Assembly (NCBI GenBank): GCA_035628915.1
Contig: DASPIW010000059.1
Coordinates: forward strand, 1-64,000
DNA length: 64,000 bases
Direction: 5' to 3'
DNA from: JARBUG01 sp035628915
GTDB lineage: Bacteria; Bacillota; Sulfobacillia; Symbiobacteriales; Symbiobacteriaceae
This document shows positions 42,111 to 51,918 of this stretch, piece after piece. Below the pieces are notes generated by a model. It did no database searches, had not been told where the DNA came from, and was given only the letters and a program-made list of their open reading frames with translations. Positions within the stretch are counted from its first letter, which is position 1; the number at the start of each line of letters is the position of its first letter. A program made the position numbers and the translations under genes.

Positions 42111-43178
42111 CTAATAGACCGGCCCGGCAGCCGTGGCGCCCGGCCCGGCCGTCATAACCATGGCGATCCGATCGAGCGCCTCGGATACATCGGCAGCGAC
42201 TACGTCCTTGTGGGTCACCAGTCGCACGCGCCGGGGCCCCGTGGCGTTGTTCAGCACCCCGGCTTTGGTCAGGGCGCCGGCCAGCGCCTCTGCCGTCCAT
42301 CTGGTGTCGAGAATGTCGAACATCACCATATTCGTCTGGACCGTTTCCATATCCACCTGCAGGCCGGGAATCTCATTTAGCCCCCGGCCGAGAATCCGAG
42401 CGTTCTCATGGTCTTCGGCGAGCCGCCCGACCATGGACCGGATGGCCACCAGACCTGCCGCCGCCAGAACGCCGACCTGTCGCATACCGCCGCCCAGCAG
42501 CTTGCGGGCGCGGTGCGCCCTGGCGATGAACGCCTTGGAACCCACCACCACCGAGCCCACCGGCGCCGAAAGGCCCTTGCTCAGACAGAACGTGACCGAA
42601 TCCACCGGCGCCACCAGCTCCGCCACCGGGCGCCCCAGGGCGACAGCGGCGTTGAAAATCCGGGCGCCGTCCATATGGACGGGCACGCCGTAACGGTGAG
42701 CCACATCGGCCACCGCGGCGACGTTTTCCATGGGGAGGATGCAGCCGCCGGAGCGGTTGTGGGTATTCTCGACGCAGACCAGCCCGGTGTGCGGGTAATG
42801 GACGTTGACACCCCGAATCGCGGCCTCCACACGTTCCGGGTCCATCGCACCGTTCATGCCTGGAATCGGGCGGGTCTGACAGCCGGAGAGAACGGCAATG
42901 CCGCCCTGTTCGTAATAAAAGACATGGCTCTCGGCTTCAAGGATCACCTCGTCGCCGCGGGTCGTGTGGCTCATGACACAGACCTGGTTGCCCTGGGTGC
43001 CGGTGGGCACAAACAGGCCGGCTTCCTTGCCCAGCAGGGCTGCTGCCTCGGCCTCCAGCTGGTTTACCGTCGGGTCTTCGCCGTAAACGTCATCGCCCAC
43101 GGCTGCTTCAGCCATTGCCCGGCGCATTTCGGGCGTCGGAACGGTAACCGTATCGCTGCGCAGATCGATGATCCTCAT
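42111..43178 (-). CDS. ltaE: low-specificity L-threonine aldolase
   Basis: A 355-residue PLP enzyme splitting L-threonine or L-allo-threonine into glycine and acetaldehyde. Seen: DLRSDTVTVPTPEMRRAM, GDDVYGEDPTVN, HMDGARIFNAAVALG and the PLP Lys in FCLSKGLSAPVGS. Length is usual. It stands alone between the TPR/peptide locus and thioredoxin. Some close homologues act on other beta-hydroxy amino acids, so the symbol is a best guess. Confidence 0.9.
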   Translation of the reverse strand: MRIIDLRSDTVTVPTPEMRRAMAEAAVGDDVYGEDPTVNQLEAEAAALLGKEAGLFVPTGTQGNQVCVMSHTTRGDEVILEAESHVFYYEQGGIAVLSGCQTRPIPGMNGAMDPERVEAAIRGVNVHYPHTGLVCVENTHNRSGGCILPMENVAAVADVAHRYGVPVHMDGARIFNAAVALGRPVAELVAPVDSVTFCLSKGLSAPVGSVVVGSKAFIARAHRARKLLGGGMRQVGVLAAAGLVAIRSMVGRLAEDHENARILGRGLNEIPGLQVDMETVQTNMVMFDILDTRWTAEALAGALTKAGVLNNATGPRRVRLVTHKDVVAADVSEALDRIAMVMTAGPGATAAGPVY

Positions 43179-43254
43179 CCGCTGTCACGACCCCCCATAG
43201 TATTTCGCATATAGAAGATTCTCTGCCCGGGACAGGCGCCCCTGCGGGAGCTAA

Positions 43255-43283
43255 CAAAAAGCGACCCCCCGCAGGAGTCGCTT
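43255..43283 (-). terminator. terminator of the thioredoxin gene
   Basis: AAGCGAC (43259-43265) pairs with GTCGCTT (43277-43283). On the minus strand the stem is followed directly by TTTTTG, 15 bases after the trxA stop codon. Confidence 0.8.
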
Positions 43284-43297
43284 CGCAAACCAATTCT

Positions 43298-43627
43298 CTA
43301 GAGCACGGAGTCGATCTTGGCCTTCAGGTCCTTCTTGGGCGCAAAGCCAACGATCCGCTCTACCGGCTTGCCGTTCTTGAAGACCAGCAGCGTGGGGATT
43401 GACATGACGCCGTAGTTGGCAGCAAGAGACTGGTTCTCGTCCACGTTCAACTTGCCAGTGACGAGCTTCCCCTCGTACTCGCCGGCCAGTTCCTCTACGA
43501 TGGGAGCAATCATACGGCACGGTCCGCACCAGGGCGCCCAAAAGTCCACCAGCACCGGCCGGGCCGAGTTCTCGACAGCTTCGGACCAATTCGCGCTTGA
43601 CAGCGTCATCACCTTATCGCTGGCCAC
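43298..43627 (-). CDS. trxA: thioredoxin
   Basis: A 109-residue thioredoxin with the redox motif in FWAPWCGPCRMIAP, the cis-Pro in MSIPTLLVFKNG, and the C-terminal GFAPKKDLKAKIDSVL. It reduces protein disulfides in the cytosol. GTG start follows AGAAGGAGG. Preceded on the same strand by the terminator of the candidate RNA at 43.7-43.96 kb and followed by its own terminator, so it is a single-gene unit. Confidence 0.96.
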   Translation of the reverse strand: MASDKVMTLSSANWSEAVENSARPVLVDFWAPWCGPCRMIAPIVEELAGEYEGKLVTGKLNVDENQSLAANYGVMSIPTLLVFKNGKPVERIVGFAPKKDLKAKIDSVL

Positions 43628-43697
43628 TCAAATGACCTCCTTCTATGTAAGAGCAGGCACTGCATGTTCTATTCTACCCAATCGCGGTTTACTGTGT

Positions 43698-43732
43698 AAA
43701 GCGAAAGAGGACACCCCGGAGGGCGTCCTCTT
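43698..43732 (-). terminator. terminator of the candidate RNA upstream of trxA
   Basis: AAGAGGAC (43705-43712) and GTCCTCTT (43725-43732) form an 8-bp stem. On the minus strand it is followed by TCGCTTTAC. It stands 70 bases before the trxA start, where no protein gene ends, so it terminates a non-coding transcript or attenuates trxA. Confidence 0.65.
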
Positions 43733-43962
43733 CTGCACAATTACCCCACCGTGCCGTGTCTCCGGTAGAGAATGAACCTGCGCTCTGGCAGGTGGGTGCC
43801 CGTCCGGGAGCTTTCTCAGTCCCCTGGCATCGCGGTGAACCGCGACGGGGGCATTGAGGCTGCTCCACCAGGTTGGACTCCCGATGTATTGCTGTTAGGT
43901 CATTTCGTACCGGTTTATCACGCACACAGCAGGGAGTGCTGTTATGATGTGCGGTTGGCTCG
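43705..43962 (-). ncRNA. candidate structured non-coding RNA (about 255 nt)
   Basis: A protein-free gap has a promoter (43997-43969), a rich set of helices and a terminator, all on the minus strand. Helices include CGCACA/TGTGCG around a CAGCA/TGCTG hairpin, CGGGAG pairing with CTCCCG some 60 bases later, and inside it CCCC/GGGG closing a TCGCGG/CCGCGA hairpin, then CCTGC/GCAGG. It is not SRP RNA (no GGAAGG tetraloop region), not tmRNA and not a riboswitch I recognise. A 6S-like RNA is possible because one long imperfect helix dominates, but size and sequence are not diagnostic. Confidence 0.5.
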
Positions 43963-43968
43963 GTTTTC

Positions 43969-43997
43969 ATGATAGCAGTCTCACATTTTCAAAACAA
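43969..43997 (-). promoter_or_regulatory. promoter of the candidate RNA
   Basis: On the minus strand TTGTTT (43997-43992), a 17-base spacer and TATCAT (43974-43969). The -10 box is one base off consensus, the -35 box is half-matching. The start would be near 43962. Confidence 0.45.
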
Positions 43998-44039
43998 GAC
44001 TTGACATAATCACACCAGGAGCGCTATCGTACAGGATTT

Positions 44040-44062
44040 GAGCCTCGGGGCAACCGAGGCTC
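44040..44062 (-). terminator. hairpin at the end of the small heat-shock gene
   Basis: GAGCCTCGG (44040-44048) pairs with CCGAGGCTC (44054-44062), overlapping the stop codon at 44061. There is no U tract, so termination strength is uncertain. Confidence 0.5.
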
Positions 44063-44417
44063 ATTCCTTCGGCAGCGCCAGCAGCAGGGAGCTGTCCTCC
44101 TCCCAGCGGGCCGTCGCCCGGTGTGGGTTCACCCGACTGGGCAGCCGCAGCTCCCGGTAGAACTGGCTGACCGCCGACAAATACCGGAACTGGTCGGGCC
44201 CTTCCGTCCGCTCCTCCACCGTGCGGCGCCCGCCGATCGCAATGCCGCTCTCCGTCACCTGCACCTGAACGGATTTGGGATCAATGCCCCGGAGCGAAGC
44301 CCGGAGCAGCAGCACGTCACCCTGATCACTCAGCTCAAACGCCGGCGCCGCCTCCGCATTGGACAGCAATTCCCGCCCGGACTGCTGGCGCAGCAGATCG
44401 AGCAATGACAGAAACAC
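44061..44417 (-). CDS. small heat-shock protein, Hsp20/alpha-crystallin-like
   Basis: About 118 residues from GTG 44417, preceded by GGGGGGAGG; the open frame runs on to 44609 through Pro-rich, repeat-derived sequence. The alpha-crystallin-like sandwich is visible: DVLLLRASLRGIDPKSVQVQ, ESGIAIGGRRTVEER, QFYRELRLPSRVNPHRATAR and a terminal LLLALPKE. The LALPK ending differs slightly from the usual LxIxxPK. It is an ATP-independent holdase, probably cytosolic. No CIRCE-type operator is seen upstream. Confidence 0.82.
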   Translation of the reverse strand: MFLSLLDLLRQQSGRELLSNAEAAPAFELSDQGDVLLLRASLRGIDPKSVQVQVTESGIAIGGRRTVEERTEGPDQFRYLSAVSQFYRELRLPSRVNPHRATARWEEDSSLLLALPKE

Positions 44418-44511
44418 AGAACCTCCCCCCCACCCCCAGAATATGCACCGTGCGCCATCCGGGGTCGGAGAGGCATCGCGAATTGCCCAATTACGGCTGG
44501 CACCGCCCGGA

Positions 44512-44668
44512 GCGTACTCCGGTTGGGGGTTGAGGAGCATCGGAGCCGGTAGTTCAGGATTCGCAGGGGGGACTGCGCGCCCGCAGCGGAGCGAGGACGC
44601 CAGTCCCACCGAGAATCATTTCAGTAATAAGCGGCTCCGCAGCGACGAGGCCCCCAACCGGAGTACGC
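44512..44668. mobile_element. 157-bp element with perfect 18-bp terminal inverted repeats (MITE-like), containing repeat copy B
   Basis: GCGTACTCCGGTTGGGGG (44512-44529) and its exact complement CCCCCAACCGGAGTACGC (44651-44668) bound a 157-bp non-coding segment between the small heat-shock gene and the 3' end of aspS. Inside is the 75-base repeat (44588-44662) shared with 37089-37164. Size, perfect terminal repeats and lack of coding sequence suggest a miniature inverted-repeat element. No convincing target duplication is visible. A folded RNA element is the alternative. Confidence 0.55.
44588..44662. repeat. intergenic repeat, copy B
   Basis: A 75-base copy of the sequence at 37089-37164, beginning GGAGCGAGGACGCCAGTC and ending in CCCCCAACCGGA, with about ten base differences. 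Several of these keep or restore pairing between the GGAGC and GGCTCC parts. It forms the right half of the element with terminal inverted repeats. Confidence 0.7.
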
Positions 44669-44674
44669 GACTAC

Positions 44675-46473
<1,799 letters not shown>

Positions 46474-46477
<4 letters not shown>

Positions 46478-47775
46478 GACTTCCGCCCTCCGATCGTTCT
46501 CTGCACCATATCAGCCGCAACCGTCTCCTGCGTGCCGGCATCCATATCCTTCAGAACGGCGGTGCCGTTCTTGACCTCGTCCTCGCCGAGAATCACCACG
46601 AACCGGCTGTTCTGCTTGCCCGCGTACTTCATCTGGGCTTTCAGCGACCGGCCCAGGTAGTCGATATCCGCCGAAATGCCGGCAGCCCTCAGCTCATAGA
46701 GCAGCTTGATACCTGCCGGCCGGGCCTCCGAACCCATGGTCGCGATGAAGGCGTCCATCCGGGGCCGGGGCGGAAAGGCCTGCTCCAGCAGCCCCTCGGC
46801 TTCCAGGGCCATCAGGACCCGTTCCATGCCCATGCCGAACCCGACGCTCGGCGTGGGCTTGCCGCCGACGATCTCCATCAGGCCGTCGTAACGACCGCCG
46901 CCCCACAGGGCCGACTGGGCGCCCAGCTTGGCACTGATCACTTCAAAGACCGTCTTCGTGTAGTAATCCAACCCACGCACGATGCGCGGATCGACCCGGT
47001 AGCTGACGCCCAGGGCCGTCAGGTGCGCCTGCAGCCCCTCCCAGTGTGCCTTGCACTCGTCGCACATGTAATCGAGACCGACAGGGGCGGTCCTCTGCGC
47101 GGGGTGGCTGGCGTCCTTCTTGCAATCGAGCAGCCGAAGCGGGTTCTTGTCGATGCGGGTGTTGCAGTCCTCGCAGAGTTCGGCGAGGTGCGGTCGGAAG
47201 TGGTTCTGCAGCGCTTCCCGGTACTTGGGCCGGCAGACCGGGCACCCAATTGAGTTGATGTTGACCGTCAGGCCCCGCAGTCCAAGCCGACCGACCACCT
47301 CGAGGCTGAGGTGGATCACTTCGGCATCCACCGCCGGGTCCTGCGCCCCGAAGACTTCCACATCCAGCTGGTGCAGCTGGCGGAAGCGCCCCTTCTGCAC
47401 GTTCTCGTAGCGGAAGTTCGGCCCGAACGCGAAGATCTTCGTCGGCTGCGGCTGGTTTGCGACACCATTCTCGATGAATAACCGGCAAAGGCCGGCCGTC
47501 AGTTCGGGCCGCATCGCCATGCGCCGGGGGTCCGGATCGTCGCCTCGGGGCACGATGTTGAACATCTCCTTGGTCACGATGTCGGTGGTCGTGCCGACGC
47601 CGTGGATGAACAGCTCCACGTACTCGATGACAGGCGGGCGAAACTCCTGGTAGCCGTACTGCCCGGCCACCTTCCGGAAGTGTTCCTCCAGCTGCTGCCA
47701 CCGGTAGCTGTCCTTCCAGCCGTATTGTTCGCCCGGCAGGAAGTCGTTAAATCCCTTCGGCGCCTGAATCGCCAT
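46474..47775 (-). CDS. hisS: histidyl-tRNA synthetase
   Basis: A 433-residue class IIa synthetase. Motif 1 region FRPPVIEYVELF, motif 2 FGPNFRYENVQKGRFRQLHQ, the histidine signature VRGLDYYTKTVFEV, and motif 3 SVGFGMGMERVLMAL are present, with the C-terminal anticodon domain to the end. A four-Cys insert (GCPVCRPKYREAL, LCEDCNTRIDKNPLR, LDCKKDASH, CDECKAHW) is of the zinc-ribbon type found in many Firmicute HisRS. It leads the hisS-aspS operon behind a T-box leader. Confidence 0.96.
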
Positions 47776-48077
47776 GGTAGATCCCTCCGTCTGGAAAATA
47801 GAAAACGCCCGTCCCAGCCATGGGACGAGCGTAAGCTCGCGGTGCCACCCACATTGAAGCCCGCCGGTATGCCAGGCGCACTTCCTCTCAGTAGGGCCAG
47901 TCAGCCCCCTCCCTCTGCTAACGGCGGGAGTCTCCGGTGGAACCTGTCGGCCTGCCGGCCGTTCAGCCCCACGGCTCCGAGGTGTGCTTCGCTGCCGCTG
48001 CCCTGCCCGCCTTTCACCCTACGGCGTGCTCTCTGAGAAGGCGCCTTGCCGCTACTAGTCCCCTTCATAGCCTTTAA
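47776..48077 (-). promoter_or_regulatory. T-box leader of hisS-aspS
   Basis: A tRNA-sensing leader on the minus strand. The T-box GGGTGGCACCGCGAGC (47850-47835) is followed by a terminator; the alternative antiterminator pairs the T-box region instead. Upstream, a long stem I region contains GAAGCACACC (47990-47981), where CAC could be the His specifier codon. Uncharged tRNA-His would then hold the leader open and turn on both synthetase genes. The T-box identity is clear; the specifier position is tentative. Confidence 0.88.
47801..47831 (-). terminator. regulated terminator of the hisS-aspS T-box
   Basis: On the minus strand CGCTCGTCCC pairs with GGGACGGGCG around ATGGCT and is followed by TTTTC. 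Its 5' side overlaps the sequence after the T-box, as needed for the terminator/antiterminator switch. Confidence 0.85.
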
Positions 48078-48083
48078 TCTGGA

Positions 48084-48112
48084 ATTCTACCGGAGTAGGG
48101 CGCCACTGTCAA
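48084..48112 (-). promoter_or_regulatory. sigma-A promoter of hisS-aspS
   Basis: On the minus strand a perfect TTGACA (48112-48107), a 17-base spacer and TAGAAT (48089-48084). The start falls near 48077, at the head of the T-box leader, and the -35 box lies six bases after the stop of the lipid kinase gene. Confidence 0.8.
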
Positions 48113-48117
48113 GCTGT

Positions 48118-48999
48118 TCACACCAATAGCTTCACGGCTTCCGGAATCGCCTCGAGCTGCAGGGGCAGTCCCCCGGTCACCTCGCCGTCCAACTGGACGG
48201 GCGCATCCTCGCCGGCTGCACTCTCGATGCGGGCCGCCCGCACCTTGCGGTAGACCACGTTCTCCATGCCGCGGTGCCAGCCCGCCACGGCGGCCAGGGC
48301 GTATTTCAGATACTCCAGCCGGTTGCCGGACTGAAAGATGCAAATGTCCAGGTCCGGGTCGCTCAAGTCCGCCGCAGGCGTCAGTTTGAACCCTCCGCCG
48401 TAGGAGCGGGCGTTGCCGGCGACCACGAACCGGCCAACCACTTCTTCCCCCGGCAGCTGAACCCGCACAGGCTGCAAGTCCCAATTCCAGATGTATTTCA
48501 GCGCGGCGATGCCGAAAGCCGCCTTGCCCAGCGTCTTCTTCAGTCCCGGATCCACCGCCGCCGAGACCGCCGCGTCCAGCCCGACGCCAGCCATGAGCAG
48601 GAAATAGCGGTTATTGGCCCGGCCCACCGTCACTCGCCTGACTTCCCCCCGCCGAATGCGCTCCACCACCTGGTTGACGTCCCGGGGGAAGCCGATTTCG
48701 GCGGCCAGGACGTTCGCCGTGCCCCCGGGCCAGAAACCCAGGGCGACTTCGGTGCCGACCAGGGCCTGCAGCACTTCGTTCATGGTGCCGTCGCCGCCGT
48801 TGGCGACGACGAGGTCGCAGCCCCGGGCCACGGCTTCCCGTGCCAGCTCGGTGGCATGGTTGGGGTGCTGCGTCGGGCAGATATCCACGGTGCTTCCGGC
48901 TTCAGTCAGCAGGGCAGCGAAGCGGTCTACGGCGGCCTGCCGCTCCCGACGGCGCCCCGCGTTCGGGTTGAATATGACGGCGATGCGGGAAAACGTCAC
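48118..48999 (-). CDS. diacylglycerol kinase-family lipid kinase (YegS/BmrU/DgkB type)
   Basis: A 293-residue soluble lipid kinase. N-terminal nucleotide-binding fold with AVIFNPNAGRRRERQAAVDR and the family motif VVANGGDGTMNEVLQAL, then FWPGGTANVLAAEIGFP; the C-terminal beta sandwich holds RSYGGGFKLTPAADLSDPDL and APVQLDGEV. It phosphorylates diacylglycerol or a related lipid at the membrane face. GTG start follows GAGGAGG. It lies between hemZ and the hisS promoter and is probably not part of the synthetase operon. Confidence 0.9.
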   Translation of the reverse strand: MTFSRIAVIFNPNAGRRRERQAAVDRFAALLTEAGSTVDICPTQHPNHATELAREAVARGCDLVVANGGDGTMNEVLQALVGTEVALGFWPGGTANVLAAEIGFPRDVNQVVERIRRGEVRRVTVGRANNRYFLLMAGVGLDAAVSAAVDPGLKKTLGKAAFGIAALKYIWNWDLQPVRVQLPGEEVVGRFVVAGNARSYGGGFKLTPAADLSDPDLDICIFQSGNRLEYLKYALAAVAGWHRGMENVVYRKVRAARIESAAGEDAPVQLDGEVTGGLPLQLEAIPEAVKLLV

Positions 49000-49051
49000 G
49001 AGGTCGTCCTCCTCACGGCTGCTTCGTCCATTCCCTCATTCATATCATGCG

Positions 49052-50599
49052 CTACGCGCTGACATTCGCCCGTGCGTAAATCAATCGGAGTTCATCAACG
49101 CGCCGCCTGGCCAATTCTTCGACCCGTGCGGCATAGGCCGCCGGATCGTTCGGGTTGTCGGGAGCCTTGAGGAGCCAGCCGCTGTAGCCGCCCAGGGGCT
49201 TGTACCACTTCGATGTGGCACCGCCGCCCAGACCGATCACGGTCTGCCGCTCCTCCATCATTTGAACGTTATAGATCGACTCCCGGCCCGGCAGGCTGTA
49301 GCCGACGTTCTCCATGGAGCCGACCATGAACTTCTGCCGGTACAGGTAGTACGGATGCTGTCCCATCGCCCGGGCCGTGCGGGCGGCGTCCCGGAATAAC
49401 TGCTCGGCTTCTTCGTAGGTCAGCGCCCGCAGGGCCTCCGCCGCCTCCCCTTCGGCCTGGTGCAGCCGGGAGCCCCGCTTGATGGCCAGCGTATGTACCG
49501 TCAGATTATCCGGCGCCAGGCGCTGCATGTCCCGCAGTGTGTAGGCCACTTCCTCCGGCCCTTCGCCCGGCAGCCCGATGATGATGTCCGAGTTGACGAC
49601 GAACGGGTGGGGGTGGCTGCGAACCAGGTCGTAGGCCCGGTAGAACTTCTCCACGGTATGGATGCGGCCCAGGTGCAGCAAAGTAGCCTGGACGGTCGTT
49701 TGAGGATTGACGCTGACCCGGCTGACACCGTGGGCAGCCATGGCATCCAGCTTGGCCCGGGTGAAGGTCTCGGGGCGCCCGCCTTCCACGGTGTACTCCT
49801 CGGGCACCTGCCCCCGGAGGATGGTCTCAGACGCCTTCTTCAGCATCCAGGCGAAATCCTCATCGCGCGGGCTGGTCGGCGTGCCGCCGCCGAAGTAGAT
49901 CGACTGTACCCGCAGCCCCAGTTCCCGAATCCCGTCGCCGATGATCTCCATTTCGCGCCCGAGGGCTTCCAGGAAGGCAGGGACCTGGCTCCGGTGCTCC
50001 AAAATGGGATAAATCGAGAATGAGCAGAAGGAACAGATAGAGGGGCAGAACGGGATGCCCACGTAAATCGATATCGCCCGCGGGTCCTGGTTCAGAAAAG
50101 GCCGCTGCAGGCGCGCCACGCCCGTCACCAGCGCCGCCTTCTCAGGCGTCAGGCGGTACTCGCGTACCAGCTCGGACTCCGGGTCGGCCTCGCCGGCATC
50201 CAGCATCTGATGGACAAGCTTCGTCGGCCGGACGCCCGTCAATATGCCCCACCCGGGGCGGAAGCCCCGGAGTTCGCCCAGCACATCGACGAGCAGCCCC
50301 TTTGCCACCCGGCGCAGACGGTGGTTGAACGTGCGGGGGCTCTCCCCGGCCTCCCTTACGAGGGAAGCCTGCGCCTGGCGCCCGCCCGCCGGCCCCCGGG
50401 CCGCGACCTTCACGGACCACTGCACAGCGCCATCATCCGACGTCAGGGCGGAGACGTCCACATGCCAGGCGGCCCCCTGCGCCCGGGGCTCCGGCGGGAC
50501 CGCCACGGTAATCTCCTCGCCGGGAAAGAAAACGTGGCCGAGCTGGCGCAGGTCGGCGCCAAACAGGGTGCTGTTGCCCCACAGAACGATTTCAGGCAA
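49052..50599 (-). CDS. hemZ: coproporphyrinogen dehydrogenase HemZ (radical SAM)
   Basis: A 515-residue radical SAM enzyme. The cluster motif is in IPFCPSICSFCSF (C-x3-C-x2-C). Further features are YFGGGTPTSP, the SAM-binding VSVNPQTTVQATL region, and an N-terminal domain of about 170 residues typical of HemZ, not of the shorter HemN/HemW. The C-terminus has PYYLYRQKFMVGSMENVGYS, also HemZ-like. It is annotated as the oxygen-independent coproporphyrinogen III oxidase of Bacillus; biochemical proof for HemZ is thin. TTG start follows GAGGTGGAG. It belongs to the dtd-hisS neighbourhood in many Firmicutes. Confidence 0.92.
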   Translation of the reverse strand: MPEIVLWGNSTLFGADLRQLGHVFFPGEEITVAVPPEPRAQGAAWHVDVSALTSDDGAVQWSVKVAARGPAGGRQAQASLVREAGESPRTFNHRLRRVAKGLLVDVLGELRGFRPGWGILTGVRPTKLVHQMLDAGEADPESELVREYRLTPEKAALVTGVARLQRPFLNQDPRAISIYVGIPFCPSICSFCSFSIYPILEHRSQVPAFLEALGREMEIIGDGIRELGLRVQSIYFGGGTPTSPRDEDFAWMLKKASETILRGQVPEEYTVEGGRPETFTRAKLDAMAAHGVSRVSVNPQTTVQATLLHLGRIHTVEKFYRAYDLVRSHPHPFVVNSDIIIGLPGEGPEEVAYTLRDMQRLAPDNLTVHTLAIKRGSRLHQAEGEAAEALRALTYEEAEQLFRDAARTARAMGQHPYYLYRQKFMVGSMENVGYSLPGRESIYNVQMMEERQTVIGLGGGATSKWYKPLGGYSGWLLKAPDNPNDPAAYAARVEELARRRVDELRLIYARANVSA

Positions 50600-50644
50600 T
50601 GCGGCTCCACCTCGTCACCTAGTATAGAGCACTCGCGCCCCATG

Positions 50645-50679
50645 ACAAAGCCCGCCGGACAAACTCCCGTCCGGCGGGC
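50645..50679 (-). terminator. terminator of the MarR gene
   Basis: GCCCGCCGGAC (50650-50660) pairs with GTCCGGCGGGC (50669-50679). On the minus strand it is followed by TTTGTC. It lies 17 bases after the MarR stop codon and before hemZ. Confidence 0.75.
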
Positions 50680-50695
50680 CGTGGCCTGCTTTCGA

Positions 50696-51136
50696 CTATG
50701 GATTCTCGAAGCGTTCAAGAATAGCGCAGAGTGTTGAGAGGTCTTCCTCCGGCAGATGGGCCACCAACTGACTGAGGGCTACCCGGCGGCGCTCTTCGGC
50801 GGCGACTACCGCCTGCTCGCCTTCCGCAGTCACCTTCACCCAAACGACGCGCCGGTCCTTCTGGTCGCGGTCCCGCGTCACCAGCTTCGCTTTGACGAGG
50901 CGGTCTACCAGCCCCGTCGCCGCACTGAGGGTGACGTTCAAATGGGCGGCCACTTCGGAGACCTGCCGCGGGCCATTGTCGACCAGATGGCGCAGCACGG
51001 TGCGCTGGCTGCCCGACAGCATGGGCCCGGGCGCCACTTCCAGGTGGGCCGCGGCAGCAGAAGTCAGGTATCTGCCCAGCCGGTCAAATGCCGTTTCAAG
51101 ACGGGCCACATAGGTGGCGGGGGTTTCGGCGTTCAA
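50696..51136 (-). CDS. MarR-family transcriptional regulator
   Basis: About 146 residues from TTG 51136, preceded by GGAGGTC; the open frame begins at 51160, upstream of that site. Winged-helix features: SGSQRTVLRHLVDNGPRQVS, recognition helix VTLSAATGLVDRLVKAKLV, wing RDRDQKDRRVVWVKVTAEG. Long terminal helices make the dimer. The ligand and targets are unknown; the adjacent MBL hydrolase on the same strand upstream and hemZ downstream are possible targets by position only. Confidence 0.88.
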   Translation of the reverse strand: MNAETPATYVARLETAFDRLGRYLTSAAAAHLEVAPGPMLSGSQRTVLRHLVDNGPRQVSEVAAHLNVTLSAATGLVDRLVKAKLVTRDRDQKDRRVVWVKVTAEGEQAVVAAEERRRVALSQLVAHLPEEDLSTLCAILERFENP

Positions 51137-51221
51137 CAGGGTGACCTCCGCTCTTGACAAGTACTTCGCATGGTGAAATATCGTTCCGATTATAGGTGGG
51201 CACGGCCATAGGTGTCAAGTC

Positions 51222-51857
51222 CTAGAGGAAAGGGTTGTACTCCTGTTCATCACCGATGGTGGTGGCAGGACCATGACCGGGATAGACCACGGTCTGACCG
51301 GGCAAGGCGAGCAGCCTTCCCTTGATCGACTGAATCAGGGTATCGTAGCTGCCGCCGGGCAGGTCCGTCCGCCCAATGGAGCCGGCGAACAGGGTATCGC
51401 CGGCGAACAGATGCCCCCCGTCACCGGCATAGTAGAAACAGCACCCGCCCAGCGTGTGGCCCGGCGTGTGAATCACTTTCAGGAGGAGCTTGCCGACCCG
51501 CACTTCGTCGCCGTCGCGCAGGAGCCGGTCAGGGGGCTCAGCCGTAATGGGCATGCCAAAGCGGGCGCTGCCGTTGAGGTGCGGGTCGGTCAGCATCGGC
51601 GCGTCGTCGCCGTGAATCGCCACTCGTGCCCCGGTCAGCCGCCGCACGGCGGCAATCCCGCCGATATGGTCGAGGTGCCCGTGGGTGAGCAGAACGAGCT
51701 TGGGCTCAAGGACGTTCTCCTTCATGACGTCGGTCAGCCAGGGATCGTCGAACCCCGGGTCGATCACAGCCGATTCACCCGTCTCGGTACAGGCAATCAC
51801 GTAGCAGTTCGTGCCGAAGGCACCCAGTTCATTTGACCAGATCCGCATGGCGGGCAC
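51222..51857 (-). CDS. metallo-beta-lactamase-fold hydrolase, glyoxalase II-like
   Basis: About 211 residues. GTG 51857 stands six bases after AGAGGTG; ATG 51848 is the nearest alternative, and the open frame to 52082 overlaps the methyltransferase gene and is not conserved. The metal site is complete: LLTHGHLDHIGG, IHTPGHTLGG, LFAGDTLFAGSIGRTD and VYPGHGPATTIGDE. This is the YqgX/YcbL-type pattern (TLFAGSIGRTDLPGG), usually S-hydroxyacyl-thiol hydrolase-like. In many Firmicutes it sits in the rel-dtd-hemZ neighbourhood as here. Confidence 0.9.
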   Translation of the reverse strand: MPAMRIWSNELGAFGTNCYVIACTETGESAVIDPGFDDPWLTDVMKENVLEPKLVLLTHGHLDHIGGIAAVRRLTGARVAIHGDDAPMLTDPHLNGSARFGMPITAEPPDRLLRDGDEVRVGKLLLKVIHTPGHTLGGCCFYYAGDGGHLFAGDTLFAGSIGRTDLPGGSYDTLIQSIKGRLLALPGQTVVYPGHGPATTIGDEQEYNPFL

Positions 51858-51918
51858 CGCGTACACCTCTTCCCTTAATTGGCCGCTGCATGCGGCTGCC
51901 GATACCAGTGTATCCAAT

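Noticed and set aside
43698..43962. Identification of the candidate RNA as SRP RNA because of a GGAGCAGCC stretch
   Set aside because: The conserved GGAA tetraloop and the asymmetric loop of SRP domain IV are absent around that stretch.
44418..44609. Extended N-terminus of the small heat-shock protein
   Set aside because: The upstream part is encoded by the inverted-repeat element, and a strong site sits before GTG 44417.
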